A stretch of 64,000 nt of DNA from an uncultured Prevotellaceae bacterium (GTDB lineage Bacteria; Bacteroidota; Bacteroidia; Bacteroidales; Bacteroidaceae): NCBI GenBank assembly GCA_946415645.1, contig CAMKTJ010000006.1, positions 30,337 through 94,336 on the forward strand, in the 5' to 3' direction. Below, piece after piece: positions 29,301-36,671 of the stretch (position 1 is the stretch's first letter; each line of letters starts with the position of its first letter). The position numbers and the translations under genes are program-made. The notes beneath the pieces are model-generated. The model did not search any database. It saw only the letters and a list, made by a program, of their open reading frames with translations, and was not told the origin of the DNA.

Positions 29301-30312
29301 GAGCCACATCTTGCAAACCACGCATACCTATGTCATAGATACCCTCGTAGTCACGTGCCTCTCCTGCGCGTTTGGCCCAATAGTCAAAGCATCCCTCTGG
29401 GTTGTTGGCAAAGGTGAAGTTGCTGCTATTATTACCACTCTTAAAGCGAGGCCACTCCCAAAGGTTGTCGCGTAGCATGCTGTCACCGCTACTCATTACT
29501 ATAGCCCATGCTTTGGCTAAACGCTTGTTTTCCTCCATCGACCAGAAGGCCTTGGAACTACCATGTTTGGCTGGCCAGAGGCAGTTGGCGCGCAGACGTA
29601 GCAGCAGTTCCATTACCTTTTCATATGTATTCGGACCAATGTTGTTGCAGCTGGCGTCAATGGTTTTCTTGGCCCAGGGGAGAAGTGCCCAATCTTCATC
29701 GTTGATAAAAAGTCCTCGGTATTTTACCGATGGGGCTTCCACCTCTGTATAATCACCGCTTGCATAAATGGTATTCATGGGGGGCGGAGCTACGTCAGCC
29801 CACCAGATGTAGGGAGAAACACCAATGCGCCGACTGATCTCGAACAGTCCGTATGCTGTCCCTCTTGGCGTTCCGCCAATGATTACCAACGCCTCTTCTA
29901 TACCTTCTGCCGGATTCTTGATGAGTTGCAGGGTGTATGCCTCCCATCGATCCGTAACGCCAGTGGTGTCTATCTTGCCGGCTTGCATTAGATTGTCAAT
30001 GAATGTGGAATTGCCCAATGTTCCGGCTATAATGGGATAGTCGCCGTTCTTCAGGTTGTTCCGTAAAAGCAGTGTTTTGCCTGTGACAGCCTTGATATCT
30101 TGAATAACACAGTTAGCGACGGTGGTAACCACCTCAGCATCATGGGCATCTACAACCAAGACTGCATTCTTGCTACTACCGACAATGGGGAATCCATTTA
30201 CCGCTGTCTCGGTAAAGGTGATGTCAGCTTTTGCTATGGTAACGCATAGCAGCATTGCCAAAAGTAATACGTTGTATAACAATCTATGTAAATATAAACT
30301 TAATTTGACCAT
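26380..30312 (-). CDS. GH115 family glycoside hydrolase (xylan alpha-glucuronidase-like), secreted
   Basis: The chosen start (MVKLSLYLHRLLYN) has an AAAGGA-like site just upstream and gives a signal peptide; the ATG at 30393 lies upstream of the -7 box. Residues about 30-600 match GH115: SPYIWWADVAPPP, KYRGLFINDEDWAL, YEKVMELLLRLRANCLWPA, and VTLCWVDDNYAYIRQLP. GH115 enzymes remove (4-O-methyl)glucuronic acid from xylan. Two related beta-sandwich modules start near residues 837 and 1043 (LMVNPDFEQ, LLVNPDFEY). The C-terminal sorting signal (VYDLAGRKV... KKGIYIVNGKKYII) is interrupted by cassettes at the same points as in the CotH-like protein. Confidence 0.88.
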   Translation of the reverse strand: MVKLSLYLHRLLYNVLLLAMLLCVTIAKADITFTETAVNGFPIVGSSKNAVLVVDAHDAEVVTTVANCVIQDIKAVTGKTLLLRNNLKNGDYPIIAGTLGNSTFIDNLMQAGKIDTTGVTDRWEAYTLQLIKNPAEGIEEALVIIGGTPRGTAYGLFEISRRIGVSPYIWWADVAPPPMNTIYASGDYTEVEAPSVKYRGLFINDEDWALLPWAKKTIDASCNNIGPNTYEKVMELLLRLRANCLWPAKHGSSKAFWSMEENKRLAKAWAIVMSSGDSMLRDNLWEWPRFKSGNNSSNFTFANNPEGCFDYWAKRAGEARDYEGIYDIGMRGLQDVALLGYEGQEAQLAGLKDIIECQRKIITDSLGGDPTKVPQIYIPYKEALTLYNAGLKIPDDVTLCWVDDNYAYIRQLPTATEQKRSGGNGIYYHLSYLGNPCSYIWLSTISPSLISYELCKAYENGMQRFWMINVGDIKPAEVEFEFCMELAWNVKSWTPENAWKFSRWWAAKTFGEDLADEMADIRLEHYRLAAQSKPETVREVVFTHEEMKQRIFDYQNLARRVQNLEASIPTRLKDAYFELFTYPIVATADMNIKLLGANLSFWYAGMGDRQNSMQYAALSRTSYDNIVYLTDYFNNTLAGGKWNGIMSMRPNANMTSQFGPVYAATSNEVNNVQGKMFTDDMKFITASDYTNSRGNWQLLQNLGVSDSSMTVWPIDYTKYTATTARSKGPYLEYSVPLKKGSYQIVVRCLPTFPITTSNDLVVGMAMGTGSITTASIKCNAETNKWSDNVMYGYSEARFTYKATAEKDYQLRIYAMNPAIVVSQIMYRQMDAVEDDNLAPQLMVNPDFEQYKSGNSVLTNTDGSIRRGVPYGWTLKGTLNGNSYGINKDESIKGDDSNLCWIKSKPMPEDCELYQTVPAEKLTPGIYEVGCWLWVQSGKRGSCRLFANNQVQYYAYKHDYDQILKDDEVNTFAGYKAGYETHTIMHPMRVVLKIQKGEDLRLGIKTSCISNAGAQTDETGWFKVDHFTIRRLADLPTTDPDSLTQELLVNPDFEYKDAETLAEGKNVLNAVPYGWEISYTGNYTMTTSGIYGKGEGMHGQNYCAFTPSGLRPIPEDFCLYQTIPANKLKANTTYRVSCLFWSEKGLEGQGRLFANDQVQYFSTPRTYQNNLTEGETSTFASYTDGVGVNATAMQELSVLVTVAEGEDLTLGIRSGCRKSDGKLATGTDRTGKFRVDYFRIEEVETNNDAIDGIDRVQNSKFKIQNNDVYDLAGRKVQGARGKGQEDSSLFTLHSSLKKGIYIVNGKKYIIH
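26427..26493 (-). repeat. Class B plus class E cassettes splitting the GH115 sorting signal
   Basis: In the coding sense, CAAGGTGCAAGGAGCAAGGG with further GGGGCAAG units is followed by four TTCACTC units (the reverse of GTGAAGA). The translation is QGARGKGQEDSSLFTLHSS, placed between GRKV and LKKGIYI. Confidence 0.9.
26521..26549 (-). repeat. ATTCAAAATTCAAAAT (class H) cassette in the GH115 gene
   Basis: Three and a half ATTCAAAAT units are translated as VQNSKFKIQN just before VYDLAGRKV. The same cassette, at the same position, is in the CotH-like gene. Confidence 0.85.
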
Positions 30313-30339
30313 TTCCTTTGTATTTGTTTGCAAAAATAG

Positions 30340-30347
30340 CAAATATA
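30340..30347 (-). promoter_or_regulatory. -7 box (TATATTTG) upstream of GH115
   Basis: TATATTTG on the minus strand lies 27 nt before the ATG at 30312. It probably drives GH115 and the GLUG gene together, since only 48 nt separate those genes. The remaining sequence up to 30620 is AT-rich and shows no gene. Confidence 0.55.
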
Positions 30348-30644
30348 TTATTGTGCACAAACAAAAGCATGAAAAAATGTGCAAAAATTTCAAAAAGCTA
30401 TTCGAATATTGATAAAAAGTGACGTATGCAGCATTTTTTATGTGTAATTAATGGCTATCCTTGCTTTTTAATGTGAAATGAACTTATCAACTCAACAAAA
30501 AGAAGCATCGAATTGGTTTAAAATGCACTCTTTTCAGGCTTGCTTTAATACCTTATTTATATATAAGAGGCATGTTTTTTTATATTTATTAGTGTTTCAA
30601 TATAAAAAATAGATAACGAGGTCTTTGTATATTAGAATATTGTT

Positions 30645-30652
30645 TATCTTTG
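30645..30652 (+). promoter_or_regulatory. -7 box (TATCTTTG) upstream of the first metallophosphoesterase gene
   Basis: TATCTTTG lies 42 nt before the ATG at 30695. A TTTG at 30624-30627 is 17 nt upstream, slightly closer than usual. Confidence 0.55.
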
Positions 30653-30694
30653 CCCGCTGAAAGATATGATAAAACCGCATAACCTTTTCTATAT

Positions 30695-31963
30695 ATGAGA
30701 AACAAAAGGCTTTTCTTTAGTATTATGCTGACACTCTGTCTGTTGCAGGCAATGGCGCAGTCGTGGATGACGGTTGGTCCGTACTTGCAGGAACTGACAA
30801 CAGACGGGGTGACCGTTGTTTTTGAACATGGGATTCCCTCGGTATCATGGATAGAAGTCAGGGAGAAGGGTAGTACTGAGGTGACATCGTATTATCAGAC
30901 TGTGAACGGTAGAATTAAGGCATATAGTCAGATCCTGAGTAAGAAGAATTCTGCCGTTCCCATACAGAACTTTGCTATCAGAGCAGAAGGCTTAAAGCCT
31001 GCCACAACCTACGAGTATCGTGTAAAGGCACATAAGGTCTTGTCAGAGAATTCCAATGGAGTTTCAGCAGGAACGGCTTTCTCTACTACTTATACCGGTT
31101 CGTGGAACCAATTTACCACACAGGATCCCCATCAGACGGAGCATCATATCTTTATTACCAGTGATATGCACAATCGCCCGGATACGCTGGAGGCGTTGTT
31201 GAAGTATCTTGATTATCAGACCTGTGACCGTATTATCTACAATGGAGATATGATTAACTACATGCAGTACGGTTCGCAAGAGCCTTACACTGGGTTTATC
31301 AATACCAGTGTGAATCTGTTTGCTCAGAATAAGCCTTTCGAGTTGGTGCGTGGTAATCACGAGACACGTGGTAACCTGTCGCGACACTTCATGGAGTACT
31401 TTCCTCACAAGAGCGGCCATATCTATAATGCATACCGATGGGGCGACCTGGAAATCATCCTTTTGGATAGCGGAGAGGATAAGATCGATACTGCAGAAGA
31501 GTACTACGGCATGGCTTCATTCTACAGTTATCGTGAAGAGATGGTTCGCTGGTTTAAGGAACTTATCCAGACAGATGAGTTCCGTACGGCCAAGTACCGT
31601 ATTCTTATCTGTCACTTTACCATGCTGTTAAATAATGACAAGCCTACCGACAAGTTTGGCGGTGAGCCGCAACTGATAAGTCTGCTTACTCCCTTGCTTA
31701 AGCAGTGTGATATAGATATGCTTATCAGCGGTCATTATCACCCTGCGACCTACACCTATATGGAAAAGAACTATAACAACAAGGGCAATCAATTTGAGGA
31801 GTACAATATAGGTAACCATAGCGCTATGCGAATTGACATTGCCGACGGAAATATCAATCTGAAGATTGTCTCCTCGCTGGGAACTGTGTTGTTGGACAAG
31901 AAGGTGAAGGATGCTAAGGCGGGCAGAAAGCTTATATATATAACCACTAAGTTGGAGGAGTAG
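30695..31963 (+). CDS. Secreted metallophosphoesterase with N-terminal fibronectin-like domain
   Basis: This 422-residue protein has a signal peptide (MRNKRLFFSIMLTLCLLQAMAQ) and a purple-acid-phosphatase-type N-terminal beta-sandwich (VGPYLQELTTDGVTVVFE... EYRVKAH). A calcineurin-like catalytic domain follows, with DxH in ITSDMHNRPD, GD in YNGDMINYM, GNHE in VRGNHETRG, a histidine in ICHFTM and GHxH in SGHYHPATY. It should hydrolyse phosphate esters in the periplasm or outside. A paralogue lies at 33780, and the three genes from here look like one operon. Confidence 0.88.
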   Translation: MRNKRLFFSIMLTLCLLQAMAQSWMTVGPYLQELTTDGVTVVFEHGIPSVSWIEVREKGSTEVTSYYQTVNGRIKAYSQILSKKNSAVPIQNFAIRAEGLKPATTYEYRVKAHKVLSENSNGVSAGTAFSTTYTGSWNQFTTQDPHQTEHHIFITSDMHNRPDTLEALLKYLDYQTCDRIIYNGDMINYMQYGSQEPYTGFINTSVNLFAQNKPFELVRGNHETRGNLSRHFMEYFPHKSGHIYNAYRWGDLEIILLDSGEDKIDTAEEYYGMASFYSYREEMVRWFKELIQTDEFRTAKYRILICHFTMLLNNDKPTDKFGGEPQLISLLTPLLKQCDIDMLISGHYHPATYTYMEKNYNNKGNQFEEYNIGNHSAMRIDIADGNINLKIVSSLGTVLLDKKVKDAKAGRKLIYITTKLEE

Positions 31964-31966
31964 TCT

Positions 31967-32044
31967 TTAGTTCATAGTTCATAATTCATAGTTCATAGTT
32001 CGCAATGTTTAATTCTCAATTCTCAATGTTCAATTCTCAATGTT
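31967..32044 (+). repeat. Class F plus class C cassettes that supply the next start codon
   Basis: TTAGTTCATAGTTCATAATT and further TCATAGT units are followed by AATTCTCAATTCTCAATG and TTCAATTCTCAATG. The start codon(s) of the next gene (32005, 32026) lie in the second part, so its first residues (MFNSQFSMFNSQC) are repeat-encoded. Confidence 0.9.
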
Positions 32045-33783
32045 ACCCGGTTCTCCTTGGATTGTTATTAATAACAACAGGGATTCGAGCCCAGGAACCG
32101 ATACCTGACGGGTATTATACTATAGGAGCCCTGGCACAGGAGAAAGACGGGTATCTGTATTCCTATGACACAGATGCCTTGCGCAGCGTATATGGCAATG
32201 CAGCGGACTATCTTAACCCACTTGGTAAGAATGGGGAACATGCGTATTTGTATAGCATAAGTTCTACATCTGCTAATCTGGCCAACAGAACTTATTACTT
32301 TACTGCCAATACTGAGGGCAGCTATACTATACAGAGTTGCTCGGGTGAGGCATATTCCTATCTGAGTGTTGCACGTTATGATCGTCATCTTGTAACACAC
32401 ACTGTCAGACCAAGACAAAATTTCTTCCTACGTCAGGAGGAGGATACATCACCGTGGCCAGAAGATCATCACATCATGCAGCAATTCCAGAAGGCAGCGC
32501 TGTTTGATTCGCTGGCTTCCAAGGCACATGGGCTGGATGCTGTGCAGGTCCTTACTCCCTTGGATGCAGATATGGTAACCCCTTCTATCTGCATACGTAG
32601 GGCATTGGGTCATGCAAGAGGCGCTTTGGCTCTCTATCCCAGCGGAGACAATCCCGGTCAGGTAACACCTTTGTTGAGCAGCTCGTTACAGGATTGTATA
32701 GATGAGGCTCAGGCTTTAGCAGATAATAAAAAAACAACCTCTCAGCAGGCGGATGATATTATCCTGCGACTCCAACAGACCTCACAGGCATATGAGGAGA
32801 CGGCTCATACTGCCATTAATCCTTTGGTGGAGGGATATTACTGGCTGACCAGTGCCTACCGTGCCTTTGTATTGCGACAGAACAAACAGAAGGTGATACG
32901 CATGCAGGAGACTGACGGACAGTTGGTACTCCGATGGAACAATCCCAGCATCAATGACGGTTCTACTGTCTTCCATCTGTCTCCAAGCGGAGATAATGTT
33001 ATTATGCAGGATTACTTAGGCAGATGGTCGGGTCGTCAGCTTTTCAACTATGATACCGAAGGTATGTTTACTATTGCCGATGCCGATACTCCAGATAACC
33101 TCCTGACAGCAGACGATTCGTGGATAGGCGAGAAAGGCCTTTACGGGAAGCCTTCAGATGGTCCTGTCATAGCTCGTCCTGACGGTTATCTTTATCCGGG
33201 TTACTGTTCTTCTTGGTTCCTGCAGCGTGCCTATCATCAAGTAACAGTTCCTACATCGGGATGGGCAGTGCTGAGTGTATCCTTCCCGGCAGAAGTTCCT
33301 GAGGATGTGGAGGTCTATAGTGTGGCAGAAAAAGATGGGATTCTTTCTATGGTGCCTTATGAATGTGATGTTATCCCTGCCCGTATGGCTGTCGTTCTCC
33401 ATGCTGCCAAGGGTACCTATACTTTCTGGAGCACAACGCAGGAGGTGCCTGCCATAGAAAATAATGCCTTGGTAGCTAATTGCGAAGATCGCAAGGATGT
33501 AGAGGCTGGTACTATGGCGCTATTGAAGGTGAAGAGCGGACAAGTGGGATTCCAGAAGTCCACGTCGAAGCAGATTGCTGCAGGCTCAGCCTATATCCCC
33601 TATTCTGAAGGTCAGGAAGAATTTCGCGTTCTGCAAGATGCTGAAACAGGAGTCAAAAAAATTGATAATGCTCAATGTTCAATGCTCAATGTTCAATCGT
33701 CCTACGACCTTACTGGGCAGAAAGTTTCCGCCTTCCATAAGGGTGTTATCATTGTTAACAATAAAAAGATGCTGAAAAGATGA
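32005..33783 (+). CDS. Secreted protein of unknown function with T9SS-like C-terminus
   Basis: I do not recognise the family. The 592-residue protein has a hydrophobic signal segment (YPVLLGLLLITTGIRAQ) whose first 13 residues are encoded by repeat sequence; the true start could be 32005 or 32026. A beta-rich region (GYYTIGALAQEKDGYLYSY, and again GYYWLTSAYRAFVL near residue 275) suggests two related domains separated by a helical linker (QALADNKKTTSQQADDIILRL). It ends YDLTGQKVSAFHKGVIIVNNKKMLK, a type-A sorting signal, preceded by repeat-encoded NAQCSMLNVQS. It is flanked by two metallophosphoesterases, suggesting a shared task. Confidence 0.7.
   Translation: MFNSQFSMFNSQCYPVLLGLLLITTGIRAQEPIPDGYYTIGALAQEKDGYLYSYDTDALRSVYGNAADYLNPLGKNGEHAYLYSISSTSANLANRTYYFTANTEGSYTIQSCSGEAYSYLSVARYDRHLVTHTVRPRQNFFLRQEEDTSPWPEDHHIMQQFQKAALFDSLASKAHGLDAVQVLTPLDADMVTPSICIRRALGHARGALALYPSGDNPGQVTPLLSSSLQDCIDEAQALADNKKTTSQQADDIILRLQQTSQAYEETAHTAINPLVEGYYWLTSAYRAFVLRQNKQKVIRMQETDGQLVLRWNNPSINDGSTVFHLSPSGDNVIMQDYLGRWSGRQLFNYDTEGMFTIADADTPDNLLTADDSWIGEKGLYGKPSDGPVIARPDGYLYPGYCSSWFLQRAYHQVTVPTSGWAVLSVSFPAEVPEDVEVYSVAEKDGILSMVPYECDVIPARMAVVLHAAKGTYTFWSTTQEVPAIENNALVANCEDRKDVEAGTMALLKVKSGQVGFQKSTSKQIAAGSAYIPYSEGQEEFRVLQDAETGVKKIDNAQCSMLNVQSSYDLTGQKVSAFHKGVIIVNNKKMLKR
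33667..33698 (+). repeat. Class C cassette before the sorting signal of the 32.0 kb protein
   Basis: AATGCTCAATGTTCAATG and CTCAATGTTCAATC are translated as NAQCSMLNVQS directly before YDLTGQKV. This is the third sorting domain in the window with a cassette at this junction. Confidence 0.85.
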
Positions 33784-35000
33784 AAATGATATATTCTCTC
33801 CTTTTGTTTTTTCTAACGGTATTGCTGCCAGTGAACCTTAGTGCTACCACAACATGTTTCCGTGGATCACCTTATCTGCAGGAACTCTCATGCAATGGTG
33901 TTTCGGTAGTGTTTGAGAATACTGAACCTACCTTTGCTTGGGTAGAACTGCGTAAGAAGGGTCAGGCTGCTGTAACCAAATATTATCAGGAGGTGGAGGG
34001 GCAGCATCAGGTGTTTGACTATCTGCAGGCTTCTACTACAGCCTTGCCTGTACAGAATTTTGTAATTCGTATCAATGGCTTGTCTGTGGCAACGGAATAC
34101 GAGTATCGTATCTGTTCTCAGAGAATCGACGAGATGAAGCCGTACAGTGCCACCTTCTCCACCCAGTATGCATCTGATTGGTATAGCTTCCGTACGCTGG
34201 ATGATAAAGCTACATCGCATAGTCTGCTGGTATTGAGTGATATGCATAACCGTCCTGCTACGCTGGAGAAATTCCTGACTGCGCTGAATCCGCTCTCTGC
34301 CGACCATATCATCTATGCAGGAGATATGATGGATAATATGCAGGTGGCTACTCCTTCGGGTGCTGCGCTGCAGGCAGAAGATCCCTATTCATCTTTCATC
34401 AATGTCAGTTCCGGTTCCTTTGCCACACAAAAGGATTTCTGTATGTTGCGTGGAGACCATGAGACCAAGGGCGATGCAGCAGATTACTTTGAAAGGTATT
34501 TCCCTCACCAGAGCGGAAAGTTGTACAATGCCTACCGGTGGGGAGACTTAGAAATTGTTCTTTTAGATGGCGGAGAGGCATTGCCTGATGATGACCCGAC
34601 GGCGCGTAATACCATCTTGGCAGCTTACAATGCTTACAGAAGAGAAGAGGCCCGTTGGTTGGAACAGCTTACCCAAACCTCAGAGTTCCAGTTGGCTAAA
34701 TACCGTATAGTGGTAAGTCATCTTCCTATTCCCAATGCTACGGTGGATGAGTCTCAGGCTGGTGCCAGGTTCTTTGCCGATTTAATGATGCCCATTCTGA
34801 ATAATGCAAACGTAGATTTACTGGTGTGCGGTCATCTGCATCCAGAGACGTACACGTTTGCAGAAGCAACAGAAAATGTTTCTTTCCCCTCTCTGGTGCA
34901 AGGTTACAATTCAGCTTTGCGCATAGACATAGCTGACGGGAAGATTACGTTGAAGGTAGTGGATGAGAACGGAATGGTTCTGCTTCAGAAGACATTATAG
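33780..35000 (+). CDS. Secreted metallophosphoesterase, paralogue of the 30.7 kb gene
   Basis: This 406-residue protein begins with a signal peptide (MKMIYSLLLFFLTVLLPVNLSA). Its ATGA overlaps the stop of the previous gene, suggesting translational coupling. It has the same order as the first phosphoesterase: SPYLQELSCNGVSVVFE, then LSDMHNRPA, YAGDMMDNMQ, RGDHETKG (Asp replaces the Asn of GNHE), SHLP and GHLHPETY. The GNHE-to-GDHE change alters a metal or phosphate ligand and may affect activity. No sorting domain is visible. The convergent rsgA gene ends 6 nt away, with no room for a separate terminator. Confidence 0.85.
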   Translation: MKMIYSLLLFFLTVLLPVNLSATTTCFRGSPYLQELSCNGVSVVFENTEPTFAWVELRKKGQAAVTKYYQEVEGQHQVFDYLQASTTALPVQNFVIRINGLSVATEYEYRICSQRIDEMKPYSATFSTQYASDWYSFRTLDDKATSHSLLVLSDMHNRPATLEKFLTALNPLSADHIIYAGDMMDNMQVATPSGAALQAEDPYSSFINVSSGSFATQKDFCMLRGDHETKGDAADYFERYFPHQSGKLYNAYRWGDLEIVLLDGGEALPDDDPTARNTILAAYNAYRREEARWLEQLTQTSEFQLAKYRIVVSHLPIPNATVDESQAGARFFADLMMPILNNANVDLLVCGHLHPETYTFAEATENVSFPSLVQGYNSALRIDIADGKITLKVVDENGMVLLQKTL

Positions 35001-35006
35001 CAGGGG

Positions 35007-35972
35007 CTATTTCCTGTATTTCTCGGCATCCTGATCCTCTAACATAGACAGGTAGCTGGCATAACGACTTTGGGCTATGCGGTGTTCCTCAACGGCTTGC
35101 AGTACAGCACAGCCTGGCTCGTTTGTGTGGGTGCAGTCGCCAAAGCGGCATTCCTGCCCAATTTGGAATATCTCCCGGAAATAATGAGCCACCTCGGTAC
35201 GTTCCATGTCAAAGGTGCCAAAGCCCTTTATGCCTGGGGTGTCAATCAGCCAAGAGGACGCTCCGGATTGTTCGGAATCTCCGGGTAAAGGAATCATCTC
35301 AGAGAAGGTGGTAGTGTGCATGCCGGTGTCGTGAGCATCGCTGATTTCTGCGGTACGCAGATTGGCTTCAGGTATCAGTTGGTTTATTAGGGTACTTTTC
35401 CCCACACCGCTGTTGCCACTGAGTAGGGTGGTTTTTCCTTGTAGTTCCTGTCGTATGGCATCAATGCCCTTGCCCGTGGAAGCGCTGCAGTGCAAACATG
35501 TATAGCCTAAACTCTCGTACAACGAGGTCATGGCTTGCATGTATCGCATATCAGCTTCATTGTAAATGTCCGTTTTATTGAATATCAATATAACAGGGAC
35601 ACGGTATGCTTCGGCACTGGCCAGGAAGCGGTCTATGAAGGTTGTGCTGGTCTCGGGATGTGAGATGGTTACTACCAGGGCAGCCTGATCCACATTGGCT
35701 GCAATGATATGACTTTGTTTGCTCAGGTTACTGGCCTTGCGGATGATGTAGTTGCGGCGGTCTTCTATCTCAGTAATATAAAAGACCTCCTCCTGCCCCT
35801 TGTTTTCTGCTCCTTGCCCCTTTATCTCAACCCTGTCACCAACTGCAACGGGATTGGTGCTACGGATACCGCGCAGGCGGAAGTTGCCCTTTACCTTACA
35901 ATCAAAAAGCTGGCCGTCGTCAGTTCTGACAACGTACCAGCTTCCTGTATTCTTAATGACAAGTCCGTGCAT
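35007..35972 (-). CDS. rsgA: Ribosome small-subunit-dependent GTPase RsgA
   Basis: This 321-residue protein has an N-terminal OB-fold, then the circularly permuted GTPase motifs: NKTDIY (G4), [12 protein letters not shown] (G1), DTPGIKGFG (G3). A C-terminal zinc site C-x(6)-C...H ([14 protein letters not shown]) follows. RsgA checks late 30S subunit maturation. In the OB-fold a GGGGCAAGGAGCAG-type cassette is translated as [12 protein letters not shown]. The start overlaps the frr stop by one base (TAATG), so the two are co-translated. Confidence 0.95.
   Translation of the reverse strand: MHGLVIKNTGSWYVVRTDDGQLFDCKVKGNFRLRGIRSTNPVAVGDRVEIKGQGAENKGQEEVFYITEIEDRRNYIIRKASNLSKQSHIIAANVDQAALVVTISHPETSTTFIDRFLASAEAYRVPVILIFNKTDIYNEADMRYMQAMTSLYESLGYTCLHCSASTGKGIDAIRQELQGKTTLLSGNSGVGKSTLINQLIPEANLRTAEISDAHDTGMHTTTFSEMIPLPGDSEQSGASSWLIDTPGIKGFGTFDMERTEVAHYFREIFQIGQECRFGDCTHTNEPGCAVLQAVEEHRIAQSRYASYLSMLEDQDAEKYRK
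35791..35824 (-). repeat. Class E cassette in frame in the rsgA OB-fold
   Basis: In the coding sense AAAGGGGCAAGGAGCAGAAA is followed by ACAAGGGGCAGG. The translation is [12 protein letters not shown], in the loop between VEIKG and VFYITEI. Confidence 0.8.
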
Positions 35973-36532
35973 TAGACTGTCATGATTTCTTTTTCCTTGG
36001 CTGCCATCAGGGTCTCAATCTGCTTGATGTACTTGTCGTGCATCTTCTGCAGCTTGTCCTCGGCATCCTTCTCGGCATCTTCTGCCAAACCATCCTTGAT
36101 ACCCTTCTTCAGTTTCTCCAGGATATCACGACGGGCGTTACGGACGCTAATCTTAGCCTGCTCCTCTTCCTTGCCGCACTGCTTAACCAACTGCTTACGG
36201 CGTTCCTCGGTCAGAGGTGGGATAGAGAGGCGGATAATCTCGCCATTGTTATCGGGCATAATGCCAACCTCGCTGTCAATAATGGCCTTCTCAATAACCT
36301 TGAACATGCTCTTGTCCCAAGGCTTGATGGCAATGGTGCGGGCATCGGGGGTGTTGATAGCTGCTACATTGTTCAAGGGAACAAGGCTTCCGTAGCTGTC
36401 GACACGGATACCATCCAATATCTTAACGTTGGCTTTTCCTGCACGGATGCGTGCTAGAGAATCATCCAGATACATTACGGCTTCTTCCATTTTCTCCTCG
36501 GCGAATGCCAAAGTTTCCTTAACATCAATCAT
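35972..36532 (-). CDS. frr: Ribosome recycling factor
   Basis: This 186-residue protein matches RRF in length and motifs: [67 protein letters not shown] and [15 protein letters not shown]. It splits post-termination ribosomes together with EF-G. It is first in a two-gene unit with rsgA. Confidence 0.97.
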   Translation of the reverse strand: MIDVKETLAFAEEKMEEAVMYLDDSLARIRAGKANVKILDGIRVDSYGSLVPLNNVAAINTPDARTIAIKPWDKSMFKVIEKAIIDSEVGIMPDNNGEIIRLSIPPLTEERRKQLVKQCGKEEEQAKISVRNARRDILEKLKKGIKDGLAEDAEKDAEDKLQKMHDKYIKQIETLMAAKEKEIMTV

Positions 36533-36583
36533 AATAGGTCTTTATTTACTTCTGTTCTTAATTACTTTCCCACAATTATGAAA

Positions 36584-36614
36584 CAAAAGTAGGTTAATTA
36601 TTTGAAAAAAACAA
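36584..36614 (-). promoter_or_regulatory. Promoter of frr-rsgA (TTG-N20-TACTTTTG)
   Basis: On the minus strand TTG (36614-36612), 20 nt and TACTTTTG (36591-36584) lie 51 nt before the frr ATG. Confidence 0.7.
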
Positions 36615-36645
36615 GTTACAGACGGCAGAAATGTATATTTTTTCC

Positions 36646-36653
36646 TATATTTG
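36646..36653 (+). promoter_or_regulatory. -7 box (TATATTTG) upstream of the VTC-domain gene
   Basis: TATATTTG lies 18 nt before the ATG at 36672. It probably starts the transcript of the VTC-DUF4956-DUF2490 group. Confidence 0.6.
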
Positions 36654-36671
36654 TGCCGTTTATTATGCAAA

